Below are positions 16,442 to 25,033 of a stretch of DNA of 39,347 nt, one piece after another (positions within the stretch are counted from its first letter, which is position 1; the number at the start of each line of letters is the position of its first letter). This DNA is from an uncultured Agathobaculum sp. Lineage in GTDB: Bacteria > Bacillota > Clostridia > Oscillospirales > Butyricicoccaceae. The position numbers and the translations under genes are program-made. The notes below the pieces were generated by a model. That model worked only from the letters and a program-made list of their open reading frames with translations, was not told the origin of the DNA and did no database searches. The stretch covers positions 1-39,347 of the forward strand of contig NZ_CALWUN010000019.1 in the NCBI RefSeq assembly GCF_944384735.1, given 5' to 3'.

Positions 16442-17104
16442 TCAGAATACGCAGTACTGCGCCATATAAGCGTCCATCAGCGGCAGCAGGTCGGCATACT
16501 CGGCCTTGTCAGCCAGATACTCGCGGATATCCTGCACGGTGACGAGCGCGTGTACCTTGATGCCGAACTCCTCGCCAACCTCCATGACCGCGGTCTTGCC
16601 CGGGGTCGTGCCGACCTCGCAGCGGTTGACCGAGATGAACATATCGGTCACCTTGACGTCCGCGCAGCCCTGCAGCACCGGCATGGTCTCGCGGATGGCG
16701 GTGCCCGCGGTGATGACGTCCTCGATGATGATGACGCGGTCGCCGTCCTTGGGCTTGTAGCCGACGATGCTGCCACCCTCACCGTGATCCTTTACTTCCT
16801 TGCGGTTGAAGAAAAACGGCTTGTCGATACCGTAGTTGCGCGCGAGCGCACCGGACACCGAGGTCGCCAGCGGAATGCCCTTGTAGGCCGGGCCGAACAT
16901 CGCGTCGAAGTTGTCTCCGATCGTCTCCTTGACGAGCGCCGCGTAGAATTCGCCCAGTCGGGAGTTCTGCAGGCCGGTCTTATAGTTGCCGGTGTTGACA
17001 AAATACGGGGTCTTGCGGCCAGACTTGGTCGTAAAGTCGCCGAAGCGCAGCACGTCCGCGCCCATCATAAACTCGATAAATTCCTTTTTCGCCTCAGAAA
17101 GCAT
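16442..17104 (-). CDS. pyrE: Orotate phosphoribosyltransferase
   Basis: PyrE joins orotate and PRPP to OMP in pyrimidine synthesis. The 220-residue product has the PRPP-binding segment VIIIEDVITAGTAIRE, the catalytic-loop region KEVKDHGEGGSIVG, and the substrate-site start FTTKSGRKTPYFVNTGNYKTG. The ATG at 17104 follows AAAGGTGGAACGAGCT; an in-frame ATG at 17128 has no ribosome site. It has its own promoter (17137-17165) and no visible PyrR attenuator. No other pyr gene is in the window. Confidence 0.96.
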   Translation of the reverse strand: MLSEAKKEFIEFMMGADVLRFGDFTTKSGRKTPYFVNTGNYKTGLQNSRLGEFYAALVKETIGDNFDAMFGPAYKGIPLATSVSGALARNYGIDKPFFFNRKEVKDHGEGGSIVGYKPKDGDRVIIIEDVITAGTAIRETMPVLQGCADVKVTDMFISVNRCEVGTTPGKTAVMEVGEEFGIKVHALVTVQDIREYLADKAEYADLLPLMDAYMAQYCVF

Positions 17105-17136
17105 AGCTCGTTCCACCTTTTTACTCATTTGGTACC

Positions 17137-17165
17137 AGTATAGCAGATTTGTCCGGCAGAAACAA
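17137..17165 (-). promoter_or_regulatory. SigA-type promoter for pyrE
   Basis: On the minus strand TTGTTT (17160-17165) and TATACT (17137-17142), spacer 17 bp. Predicted start near 17130, about 26 bases before the pyrE ATG, leaving no room for a classical leader attenuator. Confidence 0.7.
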
Positions 17166-17180
17166 GCCGTCGGAAGATAG

Positions 17181-17207
17181 AAAGCCCGGAGCATCCGCTC
17201 CGGGATT
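17181..17207. repeat. Hairpin flanking repeat copy B (left)
   Basis: Stem CCCGGAGC / GCTCCGGG (17185-17204) with ATCC loop. AGCCCGGAGCATCC here matches AGCCCGAAGCATCC on the other side of copy B (17371-17384) with one difference, and the rest is partly conserved. It parallels the duplicated hairpins around copies A and C. Confidence 0.65.
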
Positions 17208-17369
17208 GAGGCTGTCGAAAACTATGTTTTTCGACAGCCTCTCGATTGGAACCACGCTTCCAATCGAATCAGTTGTATCAAAAAAGCGGGCAAAGCTCGC
17301 TTTTTTGATGCCGCTCACAGAGCGGCTGAACTATGCGCGCTGCGGCGCGGGAACTTTATCCACAAACTG
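17208..17369 (-). repeat. Multi-hairpin intergenic repeat, copy B
   Basis: Minus-strand copy of the element at 12819 and 24795, in the 298-bp gap between ilvD and pyrE and in sense with ilvD. All five hairpins are kept. The fourth has arms TCGATTGGAA / TTCCAATCGA (17242-17267 in plus orientation): both partners of one base pair differ from copies A and C (C-G changed to T-A), so the stem is preserved. The third hairpin also stays paired. The apex of the GAGGCTGTCG hairpin reads as in copy C and inverted relative to copy A. No gene is supported in it. Confidence 0.9.
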
Positions 17370-17370
17370 A

Positions 17371-17396
17371 AGCCCGAAGCATCCATTTCTGGCTTT
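17371..17396 (-). terminator. Terminator-like hairpin after ilvD (right flank of repeat copy B)
   Basis: Imperfect stem AGCCCGAA / TTCTGGCT with one mismatch and loop GCATCCAT, placed 7 bp after the ilvD stop on the minus strand. It is the diverged partner of the hairpin at 17181-17207. Confidence 0.5.
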
Positions 17397-17402
17397 ATGT
17401 TT

Positions 17403-19067
17403 TTAGCGGAGCACCGCACCCTGATCGGCCGAGGTGACCAGCCGCGAATAACGGTACAGCCAGCCCGACTTGACGTTGGGCTCGCGCGGCACGAACTTCG
17501 CGCGGCGGGCTTCCAGCTCCCCGTCGGAAACCTTGACGTTGACCTTGCTGTTCGGGATGTCGATGGCGATGATATCACCCTCCTGCACGAGCGCGATCTC
17601 GCCGCCTGCCGCTGCTTCGGGCGACACATGGCCGATCGACGCGCCACGGGACGCGCCGGAGAAACGGCCGTCCGTGATGAGCGCGCAATCCTTGTCCAGC
17701 TGCATACCGGCCAGCGCCGAGGTCGGGTTGAGCATCTCGCGCATGCCGGGGCCACCCTTCGGGCCCTCGTAGCGGATGACCACCACATCCCCCTTGTGAA
17801 TCTCGCCGGCATAAATGGCCTTGATCGCATCATCCTCGGAATCGAACACGCGCGCCGGGCCTTCGTGCACCATCATCTCGGGCGCGACAGCCGAACGCTT
17901 GACGACGCAGCCGTTCTTCGCGATGTTGCCCCACAGCACGGCGATGCCGCCGGTCTCGGAGTACGGGTTGTCGATCGGGCGGACGACCTCGGGATTCTTG
18001 TTGACGACGCTCGCGAGGTTCTCGCCGACCGTCTTGCCGGTCACAGTGATCAGTGACAGGTCGAGGAAGTCGCGTCTGGTCAGCTCCTTCATGATGGCTG
18101 GCACGCCGCCCGCGGCGTACAGCTGCTCGATGTGGTGCGGGCCCGCGGGCGCGAGGTGGCAGATGTTCGGCACCTTGGCCGACAGTTCATTGAGCGTTTC
18201 CAACTGCAGCGGCACGCCCGCCTCATTGGCCAGCGCCAGCAGGTGCAGCACCGAATTGGTCGAGCAGCCGATGGCCATTTCGCAGCACAACGCGTTGCGG
18301 AACGCCGCCGGAGTCAGGATGTCGCGCGGCTTGATATCCTTTTCGACCAGCTCCATGATCTTCATGCCTGCGTGCTTGGCCAGATGGATGCGCGCAGCCG
18401 AAATCGCCGGGGTAGTGCCGTTGCCGGGCAGCGCCATGCCGATCGCCTCGGACAGGCAGTTCATCGAGTTCGCCGTGTACATGCCCGCGCACGAACCGCA
18501 GCCCGGGCAGGAATTGCACTCGGCCTCGTAGAAGGTCGCGTCATCCATGATGCCTGCCTTATACGCGCCGACCGCCTCAAAGGTTTTGGACAGCGAAACC
18601 TCCTCACCGCCGAAATGGCCGGCCAGCATCGGGCCGCCGGACACGAGGATGGCCGGGATATTCAGGCGCGCCGCCGCCATCAGCATGCCGGGCACGATCT
18701 TGTCGCAGTTCGGGATGAGCACGAGCGCGTCAAACTGGTGCGCCTGCGCCAACGTCTCAACGCTGTCCGCAATCAGCTCGCGGCTGGGCAGCGAGTACTT
18801 CATGCCGATATGCCCCATCGCGATGCCGTCGCACACACCGATGGCCGGCACGAGCACCGGCGTGCCGCCCGCCGCGCGCACGCCTGCCTTGACGGCGTCC
18901 GCAATCTTATCCAGATTGATGTGGCCGGGGATGATCTCGCTGTATGCGGAGACGACGCCGATGATCGGGCGCTGCATCTCCTCGTCGGTCAGGCCGCAGG
19001 CGCGCAGCAGCGAGCGGTTGGGCATGCGCTCGGCGCCTGCGATGATGTTGTCGCTTCTTCTGGACAC
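17403..19067 (-). CDS. ilvD: Dihydroxy-acid dehydratase
   Basis: IlvD is an Fe-S dehydratase giving the 2-keto acids that precede valine and isoleucine. The 554-residue product has typical length and motifs: [14 protein letters not shown] near 41-54, [10 protein letters not shown] at 77-86, [10 protein letters not shown] at 119-128 and [17 protein letters not shown] at 187-203; C121 and C193 are likely cluster ligands by family position. The start is a GTG at 19067 ([11 protein letters not shown]), with AAGGAGG about 9 bases upstream. The frame is open upstream to 19172, but that part runs through a hairpin cluster and lacks family similarity. It follows ilvC after a 262-bp structured gap. 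Confidence 0.96.
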   Translation of the reverse strand: MSRRSDNIIAGAERMPNRSLLRACGLTDEEMQRPIIGVVSAYSEIIPGHINLDKIADAVKAGVRAAGGTPVLVPAIGVCDGIAMGHIGMKYSLPSRELIADSVETLAQAHQFDALVLIPNCDKIVPGMLMAAARLNIPAILVSGGPMLAGHFGGEEVSLSKTFEAVGAYKAGIMDDATFYEAECNSCPGCGSCAGMYTANSMNCLSEAIGMALPGNGTTPAISAARIHLAKHAGMKIMELVEKDIKPRDILTPAAFRNALCCEMAIGCSTNSVLHLLALANEAGVPLQLETLNELSAKVPNICHLAPAGPHHIEQLYAAGGVPAIMKELTRRDFLDLSLITVTGKTVGENLASVVNKNPEVVRPIDNPYSETGGIAVLWGNIAKNGCVVKRSAVAPEMMVHEGPARVFDSEDDAIKAIYAGEIHKGDVVVIRYEGPKGGPGMREMLNPTSALAGMQLDKDCALITDGRFSGASRGASIGHVSPEAAAGGEIALVQEGDIIAIDIPNSKVNVKVSDGELEARRAKFVPREPNVKSGWLYRYSRLVTSADQGAVLR

Positions 19068-19093
19068 GGGGAAATTCCTCCTTTTGACAGAAC

Positions 19094-19316
19094 AGGCGAG
19101 CGGAAACCCGCCCGCCTGTACACATTCTTCTTTTCGCGCCTTCGGCGCGCATGCAGTCGAAAAATCCAGCACGCTGGATTTTTCATCAAAAGCGCGAGCT
19201 CTGCCCGTGCTTTTGATACCTCGACTCAGCCGCCTTGGGCGGCGTCATTCGGGTATCGAAAACCGGTTTCTTCGGAACCGGTTTTCGTATATAGGGGGCT
19301 TTTGAAGCCCCCTATA
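19094..19316. repeat. Cluster of six hairpins between ilvC and ilvD
   Basis: Consecutive stem-loops in a 262-bp gap: AGGCGAGCGG/CCGCCCGCCT (19094-19118, one mismatch); CGCGCC/GGCGCG (19135-19149); GAAAAATCCAGC/GCTGGATTTTTC (19159-19184); ATCAAAAGC/GCTTTTGAT (19185-19217); CGAAAACCGGTT/AACCGGTTTTCG with a C-TTCG-G apex (19257-19287); TATAGGGGGCTT/AAGCCCCCTATA (19290-19316). A further GCCGCC/GGCGGC lies near 19229. The array sits inside the minus-strand message between ilvC and ilvD. The hairpin nearest ilvC could stabilise the upstream message or partially terminate; the role of the rest is unknown. Confidence 0.75.
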
Positions 19317-19329
19317 CGTTTCAAACGAC

Positions 19330-20337
<1,008 letters not shown>

Positions 20338-20383
20338 CTAAGTATATAGAAATGAATTTAGGAAAACAAATTAAAAGGCGCGG

Positions 20384-20860
20384 TCACTTCTCGATCGCGG
20401 TGACGCCCGAGCGGCTCATCTCGACGATCTCAAAGTTGGAGATAACGTCAAGGAACGCATCGATGCGGCTGGGTACCTCGGCCAGCTCAACGATCATCGT
20501 CTCGTCGGTCGACTCGACGATATGCGCCTCATACAGGCCGCACAGCTGACGGATGGCGTCGCGCTCGCTGGCGTTTTCCGCCTTGACCTTGACGAACACC
20601 AGCTCGCTGCAGCAGGAGTCGTCCTCCTGCAGGTGGTCGACGCGCTGCACCTCCTCGAGCTTGAGCAGCTGCTTGATGATCTGCTCAAGGATCGGCTCGT
20701 CGCCCTGCACGATAATCGACATACGCGAAATCTTGGGGTCGGTGGTCGCGGATACGGTCAGCGAGTCGATATTATAGCCGCGGCGGCCGAACAGGCTGGA
20801 CACGCGCGCCAATACGCCCGCGTTATTCTGCACGGTGACAGAAAGGATATATTTTTCCAT
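20384..20860 (-). CDS. ilvN: Acetolactate synthase small (regulatory) subunit
   Basis: The ACT-domain subunit activates IlvB and confers valine feedback inhibition. The 158-residue product starts with the ACT domain (KYILSVTVQNNAGVLARVSSLFGRRGYNIDSLTV, residues 3-36, with the N-x-x-G-V-L ligand loop) and has a second ACT-like C-terminal half (ELVFVKVKA...IVELAEVPSRIDAFL). It is 15 bp downstream of ilvB. The symbol ilvH would be equally valid. Confidence 0.96.
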   Translation of the reverse strand: MEKYILSVTVQNNAGVLARVSSLFGRRGYNIDSLTVSATTDPKISRMSIIVQGDEPILEQIIKQLLKLEEVQRVDHLQEDDSCCSELVFVKVKAENASERDAIRQLCGLYEAHIVESTDETMIVELAEVPSRIDAFLDVISNFEIVEMSRSGVTAIEK

Positions 20861-20875
20861 GGTCAGTCCCCTTTC

Positions 20876-22543
20876 TCAGTCCGCCACAATGTCGTCGACC
20901 GTGCCGCCCGCCGGGATCATGGGCAGCACGCGCTCGTCCTTGTCGATGCGGCAGTCGATCAGCACCGGGCCGGTGCGCTGTTCGAGCGCGCCGGACAGCG
21001 CCGCGCGCAGCTCCGGGATGTTGGTCACGCGGTAGCCGCGGCCGCCGAATGCCTCGGCCAGCTTGATATAGTCTGTTTTGCGGTACAGGTCGGTCTGGGA
21101 ATAGCGCCGGCCGTAGAACATGGTCTGCCACTGGCGGACGTTGCCCAGCACGTTGTTGTTCATGATGATCGTGATGACCGGCAGGCCGTAGGTCACGGCG
21201 GTGCACAGCTCGTTGAGGTTCATGTGGAACGAACCGTCGCCTGTGATGTGGACGACCGTCTTTTCCGGGAACGCAATCTGCGCGCCCATGGCCGCGCCGT
21301 ATCCGAAGCCCATCGTGCCAAGTCCGCCCGAGGTCAGGAAGTGGCGCACCTTGCGGCAACGGTTATACTGTGCCGACCACAGCTGGTGCTGGCCGACGTC
21401 GGTCGCAACGATTGCGTCGTCGCCGATCATGTCGTACAGCGTGCGCAGCAGCTGGTGCGGATGGATGACGCTGTCGTCGTCCTCGGGCGCATAGTCGAGC
21501 GTGCGCTGCCACTCGGCGATCTGCGCGCGCCATTCGGTGTGCTTGGCCTCGGCGACATGCGGCAGCAGCGCCTTGAGGAAGTTCTCCGCGTCGCTGACAA
21601 CCGAGTAATCCACGCCGATGTTCTTGTTGATCTCGGCCGCGTCAATGTCGATATGGACGATCTTGGCCTTGGGGGCAAAGCGGCGCGGGTTGGTGGCCAC
21701 GCGGTCGGAAAAGCGCGCGCCGATGCAGATCAGCAGGTCGCTGCGCTCGACCGCCCATGCAGCCGAAACCGTGCCGTGCATGCCGACCAGCCCAAGGCTG
21801 AGCGGCTCGGTGTCCGGGATGCAGCCAATGGCCATCATGGTGTGCGCCGACGGGATATCCGCCTTCTGCATCAGCTTTTGCAGCGCCGCGCCCGCATTTG
21901 CGGTCTCTACGCCGCCACCGTAATAGATCATCGGGCGCTCGGACTGCGCGATCATGGCCGCGACCGTCTCCAGCTGCTCGGTAGTGACCTCATAGGATTC
22001 ATCGACCACGGCCTTGCCGGCCGGGACGTACTCGCACTCGGCGCTTGTGACGTCCTTCGGGATGTCGATCAGCACCGGGCCGGGACGGCCGGACGAGGCG
22101 ATACGGAATGCGTCGCGCACGGTGGCAGCCAGTTCCTCAACATGGCGCACGACGAAGTTGTGCTTGGTGATCGGCATGGTGATGCCGGCGATGTAGACCT
22201 CCTGGAAGGAGTCGCGGCCGATCAGGCTGGTACCGACGTTGCCGGTGATGGCGACCATCGGGATCGAGTCCATGTAAGCCGTTGCGATGCCCGTGACCAG
22301 ATTGGTCGCGCCCGGGCCGGACGTTGCCATGCAAACGCCGACCTTGCCGGTCGAGCGGGCGTAGCCGTCGGCGGCATGCGCCGCGCCCTGTTCGTGGGCA
22401 GTTAAAATATGTCGAATGCGGTCGCTGTTCTTGTAAAGCGCGTCATAGATATTCAGCACCGCGCCGCCGGGGTAACCGAAAATCGTATCGACCCCCTGCT
22501 CTACCAGCGCTTCCACCAAAATATCCGAACCGTTCTTTATCAT
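20876..22543 (-). CDS. ilvB: Acetolactate synthase large (catalytic) subunit
   Basis: A ThDP-dependent enzyme that condenses pyruvate units, the first committed step of branched-chain amino acid synthesis. The 555-residue product shows GYPGGAVLNIYDAL with the catalytic glutamate in TAHEQGAAHAADGYAR near 48-63, GRPGPVLIDIPKDVT, the central FAD-binding-type domain, and the ThDP motif GDGSFHMNLNELCTA followed by NNNVLGNVRQWQ. ATG at 22543 has AAAGGAGG upstream. It is the first gene of the ilvBNCD operon and is preceded by a T-box leader with a consensus promoter. Confidence 0.97.
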   Translation of the reverse strand: MIKNGSDILVEALVEQGVDTIFGYPGGAVLNIYDALYKNSDRIRHILTAHEQGAAHAADGYARSTGKVGVCMATSGPGATNLVTGIATAYMDSIPMVAITGNVGTSLIGRDSFQEVYIAGITMPITKHNFVVRHVEELAATVRDAFRIASSGRPGPVLIDIPKDVTSAECEYVPAGKAVVDESYEVTTEQLETVAAMIAQSERPMIYYGGGVETANAGAALQKLMQKADIPSAHTMMAIGCIPDTEPLSLGLVGMHGTVSAAWAVERSDLLICIGARFSDRVATNPRRFAPKAKIVHIDIDAAEINKNIGVDYSVVSDAENFLKALLPHVAEAKHTEWRAQIAEWQRTLDYAPEDDDSVIHPHQLLRTLYDMIGDDAIVATDVGQHQLWSAQYNRCRKVRHFLTSGGLGTMGFGYGAAMGAQIAFPEKTVVHITGDGSFHMNLNELCTAVTYGLPVITIIMNNNVLGNVRQWQTMFYGRRYSQTDLYRKTDYIKLAEAFGGRGYRVTNIPELRAALSGALEQRTGPVLIDCRIDKDERVLPMIPAGGTVDDIVAD

Positions 22544-22572
22544 GCGAATCCGCCTCCTTTCCCAAAATAAAC

Positions 22573-22612
22573 AAAAATAAAAAAGCCTTCGCCTCAACAA
22601 AGAGACAAAGAC
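22573..22612 (-). terminator. Intrinsic terminator of the ilvB T-box leader
   Basis: On the minus strand an 11-bp helix GTCTTTGTCTC / GAGGCGAAGGC (three G-U pairs) with loop TTTGTT is followed by TTTTTTATTTTT. It lies between the T-box sequence and ilvB, so read-through would depend on the antiterminator formed with uncharged tRNA. Confidence 0.85.
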
Positions 22613-22861
22613 CAATCCTCTGCGGTACCACTCTTCTTGCCGCGCACGCACGCGCATGCCGCGACCACTCACCTGACCTTTTAACGCAGATCACGCGGAA
22701 CGCCTTACACGGAGCCCTGTTCCATCCCTTTTCAGACGTCCGGCTCACGGAGGACTTTCGCACTTCCCTTCTTCCACCGCCTTGCACCACCCGGCGGCTC
22801 TCTTTTTGGATTCCAGACGCTACTTTTCCGGTCATTGCCGATATGCCGTATTCAAAATGTA
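22573..22861 (-). promoter_or_regulatory. T-box riboswitch leader controlling ilvBNCD
   Basis: The minus-strand leader shows the T-box core AAGAGTGGTACCGC (22622-22635) upstream of a terminator. TGGT in the core would pair with an ACCA tRNA end, fitting Leu, Val or Ile tRNAs. Stem I landmarks are present: GGAAAAGTAG near its start (about 22820-22829), AGAGAGCCGCC with the distal loop GGGTGGTGCAAGGCGG, and the descending side GCGAAAGTCCTCCGTGAGC. A base helix GCGTCTGG/CCGGACGT can be drawn. Codons near the specifier position include GTC (Val) and CTC (Leu); I cannot decide without folding. The leader accounts for most of the 452-bp gap to the divergent yetF-like gene. Confidence 0.88.
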
Positions 22862-22867
22862 ATTCAT

Positions 22868-22896
22868 ATTATAAAGCGGCTTTCGGAGATTGTCAA
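22868..22896 (-). promoter_or_regulatory. Consensus SigA promoter of the ilv operon
   Basis: TTGACA (22891-22896) and TATAAT (22868-22873), both perfect, with a 17-bp spacer on the minus strand. The predicted start near 22861 gives a leader of about 318 bases. A perfect promoter is expected where control is by attenuation. Confidence 0.93.
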
Positions 22897-22995
22897 CAAC
22901 TTTTTCGCATTTTACTTTGTTAAATTCCTGTCCGGTTATAATCTGGCCAAATTGTGACATACTACCGGTAAATCCACTTGAAATGAGGCGGAATT

Positions 22996-23670
22996 ATGGC
23001 TGTTCCCCTGCTGCGCACGCTGGTGCTGTACTGCGCGGTCATCGCCGCGGTGCGCCTGATGGGCAAACGTCAGATCGGCGAGCTCGACCCGTCCGAGCTG
23101 GTCATCACCATACTGGTATCCGACCTTGCGGCCGTGCCGATGCAGGACCTCGGCATCCCGATGTTCGCCGGGCTGGTGCCGATCGCCACGTTGATCGTAC
23201 TCGAGATCCTGATGAGCTGGCTGTCGCTCAAAAGCCGCGCATTCCGGCGGCTGCTCAACGGCCAGCCCGCCATCGTCATCCGCGGCGGGCAGTTGGACAT
23301 CGGCAAGCTGCGCGAAATGCGCCTGACGACCGACGAGATCGTCGAAACGCTGCGCAAGCAGAATGTATCCTCGGTGTCGGACGTCAAATACGGCGTCATC
23401 GAGCCGGACGGCACACTGTCTGTCATCCTCAAGCAGCCACAGCAGCCGGTGACGGCCGAGATGCTGGGCATCACACCCAAAGATGTCGGCCTTCCGCTCG
23501 TCGTCGTGTCGGACGGACGGCTGGTGCGCCGCTCGCTGCGGCTGCTGCACCTCGACCCCAAGGACATTGAAAACCGGCTGAAAAATCAGAGCCTTGCTGT
23601 GTCCGATGTGTTCCTGATGACGCTCGACGACTGCGGCAACAGCTTTGTGCAGCGGAAGGGGCGCGCCTGA
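22996..23670 (+). CDS. DUF421 (YetF/YcaP family) membrane protein
   Basis: A 224-residue protein. Three N-terminal hydrophobic segments (about 3-20, 34-50, 57-78) precede a cytoplasmic DUF421 domain containing GKRQIGELDPSELVITIL (24-41), RLLNGQPAIVIRGGQLDIGKL (84-104) and VSSVSDVKYGVIEPDGTLSV (123-142). In Bacillus the YetF/YrbG family includes spore-associated membrane proteins; the molecular role is unknown. ATG at 22996 follows GAGGCGG. A TATAAT at 22937-22942 may serve it, but no good -35 is seen. Its stop overlaps the next gene as TGATG. Confidence 0.88.
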   Translation: MAVPLLRTLVLYCAVIAAVRLMGKRQIGELDPSELVITILVSDLAAVPMQDLGIPMFAGLVPIATLIVLEILMSWLSLKSRAFRRLLNGQPAIVIRGGQLDIGKLREMRLTTDEIVETLRKQNVSSVSDVKYGVIEPDGTLSVILKQPQQPVTAEMLGITPKDVGLPLVVVSDGRLVRRSLRLLHLDPKDIENRLKNQSLAVSDVFLMTLDDCGNSFVQRKGRA

Positions 23671-24008
23671 TGCGGCGGGTCTGGATGGCGCTGGCGCTGC
23701 TCGCGCTGCTCCTGCTCGGCAGCTGGTGGAGCCTGCGCACGGTTGAGCGCACCACGGAAGCCATTGTCGCCGAAATCGAGGCGGGCGACTTGGATGCCGC
23801 GCACCAGCGCTGGGATGAGGCGCAGGTGCTGCTCGGTTCGCTGCTGCTGCACGACGAGCTGGACGCAGCCGACCGGCTGTTCGACCGCGTGCTGGCCGCG
23901 CGCGACGCGGGCAACGGCGAGGACTTCGCGCTCGACCGCACCGAGCTGCTGTCCCAGCTGCGCCACCTGCCCGACCTCGAACGGCCGAGCCTGATCAACC
24001 TGTTCTGA
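23670..24008 (+). CDS. DUF4363-like small membrane-anchored protein
   Basis: A 112-residue product with one N-terminal membrane span (MRRVWMALALLALLLLGSWW) and an extracytoplasmic helical part with alternating acidic and hydrophobic residues (IVAEIEAGDLDAAHQRWDEA, LHDELDAADRLFDRVLAA). DUF4363 proteins are commonly encoded right after a DUF421 gene, and here the start codon overlaps the DUF421 stop. The pair probably forms a membrane complex; that is inference. Confidence 0.75.
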   Translation: MRRVWMALALLALLLLGSWWSLRTVERTTEAIVAEIEAGDLDAAHQRWDEAQVLLGSLLLHDELDAADRLFDRVLAARDAGNGEDFALDRTELLSQLRHLPDLERPSLINLF

Positions 24009-24058
24009 TCGCCAAATCCAAGGCTGCAATTTTGGCAAATTTGATATAGCTTTTCCGG

Positions 24059-24097
24059 ACAAGATATGGTAGTATTGGTTTGTAAATAATATCTTGT
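24059..24097. promoter_or_regulatory. 9-bp inverted repeat upstream of the flavin reductase-rubredoxin gene
   Basis: ACAAGATAT (24059-24067) and ATATCTTGT (24089-24097) are perfect inverted arms separated by 21 bp, in an AT-rich gap otherwise without a gene. The right arm ends 27 bp before the start codon. The half-site spacing is two helical turns plus, which would suit a repressor binding two sites on one face. The promoter within it is not clear (TAGTAT at 24070-24075 is the best -10). Confidence 0.5.
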
Positions 24098-24124
24098 TTT
24101 ATTAGTATCCAGAAAGGAAGCTGC

Positions 24125-24760
24125 ATGATGAACAACGCTGCCTATAAAAAGCTCGATTACAGCCTTGCGCTGCTGTCCACCACGGCCGATGGCAAAAACT
24201 TCGGCTGCATCATCAACTCGCTGCATCAGGTGACCTCGTCGCGCCCGCCCAAGTTCACGCTGTCGCTGAATAATGACTCGGCAACCGGTGCCGCGCTCAA
24301 AAAGAGCGGCGTTGCCGCCGTCACGCTGCTCGCACAGGACGCAGACGAGAAGATCGTCAACGAATTCGGCTATAAATCCGGCCGCGCGATCGACAAGTTC
24401 GCCGCCTTCCCGTTCGAGACGGATGCCAACGGCTGTCCGTACCTCAAGGACGGCATGGTGTCCCGCCTGAGCCTGCGTGTGACCGAAACGGTCGCCATCG
24501 GCTCGTACACGCTGTTCATCTGTGAGCTGACCGACGCCGAGGTGCTGGCCGACGGTGACTGCCTGACCGTCAAGGCGCTTGAAAACCGCGGCAAGGACGC
24601 GCCCCCGGCCGCGCCGGTCTACCACGAGGTCGGCCCGGACGCAGGCTGGAAGTGCACGGTCTGCGGCTATGTCCGGCTGGACGAGACCATCCCGGACGAC
24701 TATATCTGCCCGATCTGCCGCGCCCCGCGCAGCAAATTCGTCAAACGCAGCGAAGCATAA
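24125..24760 (+). CDS. Flavin reductase-rubredoxin fusion (high-molecular-weight rubredoxin type)
   Basis: A 211-residue two-domain redox protein. The N-terminal FMN-binding flavin-reductase-like domain covers about 1-155 (DYSLALLSTTADGKNFGCIINS, then the VTSSRPPKFTLSLN region). The C-terminal rubredoxin is at about 174-208 with C177-x2-C180-GY and C195-PI-C198. In Moorella, protein Hrb of this design passes electrons from NADH to a flavodiiron protein that reduces NO or O2; a similar role in oxidative or nitrosative defence is inferred. The residue after the second Cys pair is Arg (CPICRAP), where Gly is usual. ATG at 24125 follows AAAGGA. No flavodiiron gene is nearby. Confidence 0.9.
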   Translation: MMNNAAYKKLDYSLALLSTTADGKNFGCIINSLHQVTSSRPPKFTLSLNNDSATGAALKKSGVAAVTLLAQDADEKIVNEFGYKSGRAIDKFAAFPFETDANGCPYLKDGMVSRLSLRVTETVAIGSYTLFICELTDAEVLADGDCLTVKALENRGKDAPPAAPVYHEVGPDAGWKCTVCGYVRLDETIPDDYICPICRAPRSKFVKRSEA

Positions 24761-24770
24761 ACCGACCGAA

Positions 24771-24794
24771 ACGGCCGCCCGGAGGGGCGGCCGT
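24771..24794. terminator. Terminator-like hairpin after the rubredoxin-fusion gene (left copy)
   Basis: Perfect stem ACGGCCGCCC / GGGCGGCCGT with GGAG loop, 10 bp after the stop. It lacks a T-run. A near copy at 24957-24980 lies on the other side of repeat copy C (two differences over 24 bases). Confidence 0.6.
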
Positions 24795-24955
24795 CAGTCT
24801 GTCGATAAAGTCCTCGCGCCGCAGCGCGCATTGTTCCACCGCTCTGTGAGCGGCATCAAAAAAGCGAGCTTTGCCCGATTTTTTGATACATTTGATTCGA
24901 TCGGAAGCGTGGTTCCGATCGAGAGGCTGTCGCAAACATAGTTTTCGACAGCCTC
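24795..24955 (+). repeat. Multi-hairpin intergenic repeat, copy C
   Basis: Same length (161-162 bp) and hairpin order as copy A, with only a handful of differences: CCACCGCT for CAGCCGCT, GCGAGC for GCGGGC in the third stem, and GTCGCAAACATAG for GTCGAAAACTATG at the apex of the last stem. The last change inverts the apex relative to copy A. It lies in sense downstream of the rubredoxin-fusion gene. The remaining bases of the 273-bp gap (24956-25033) hold the duplicated hairpin and a promoter. Confidence 0.9.
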
Positions 24956-24956
24956 T

Positions 24957-24980
24957 CGGCTGCCCGGAAGGGCGGCCGTC
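24957..24980. repeat. Right copy of the duplicated hairpin flanking repeat copy C
   Basis: CGGCTGCCC-GGAA-GGGCGGCCG, matching 24772-24795 except for two substitutions. One (C to T) turns a G-C pair into a G-T wobble, so the stem is still possible. Confidence 0.7.
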
Positions 24981-25009
24981 TTGTTTTCCGGCTTTCGCTA
25001 TGATATGAT
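24981..25009 (+). promoter_or_regulatory. Candidate promoter for the zinc-ribbon membrane gene
   Basis: TTGTTT (24981-24986) and TATGAT (25004-25009), spacer 17 bp. The -35 box begins at the base after the duplicated hairpin of repeat copy C. The predicted start near 25016 leaves AGGTGG before the ATG at 25034. Confidence 0.6.
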
Positions 25010-25033
25010 AGGGGCAAAGGCAGGTGGAGCAGT

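Noticed and set aside
17121-17318. Peptides reading SGIKKA-FARFFDT-DSIGSVVPIERLS in all three repeat copies
   Set aside because: The peptide is shared only because the DNA repeat is shared. There is no start signal and the frame is made of palindromes, so it is a spurious protein likely to appear in databases.
20341-20369. TTGTTT-17-TATACT just upstream of ilvC (minus), looking like an internal promoter
   Set aside because: The predicted start (about 20334) would fall inside the ilvC ribosome site, leaving no usable leader. It is more likely chance similarity in an AT-rich 58-bp gap.
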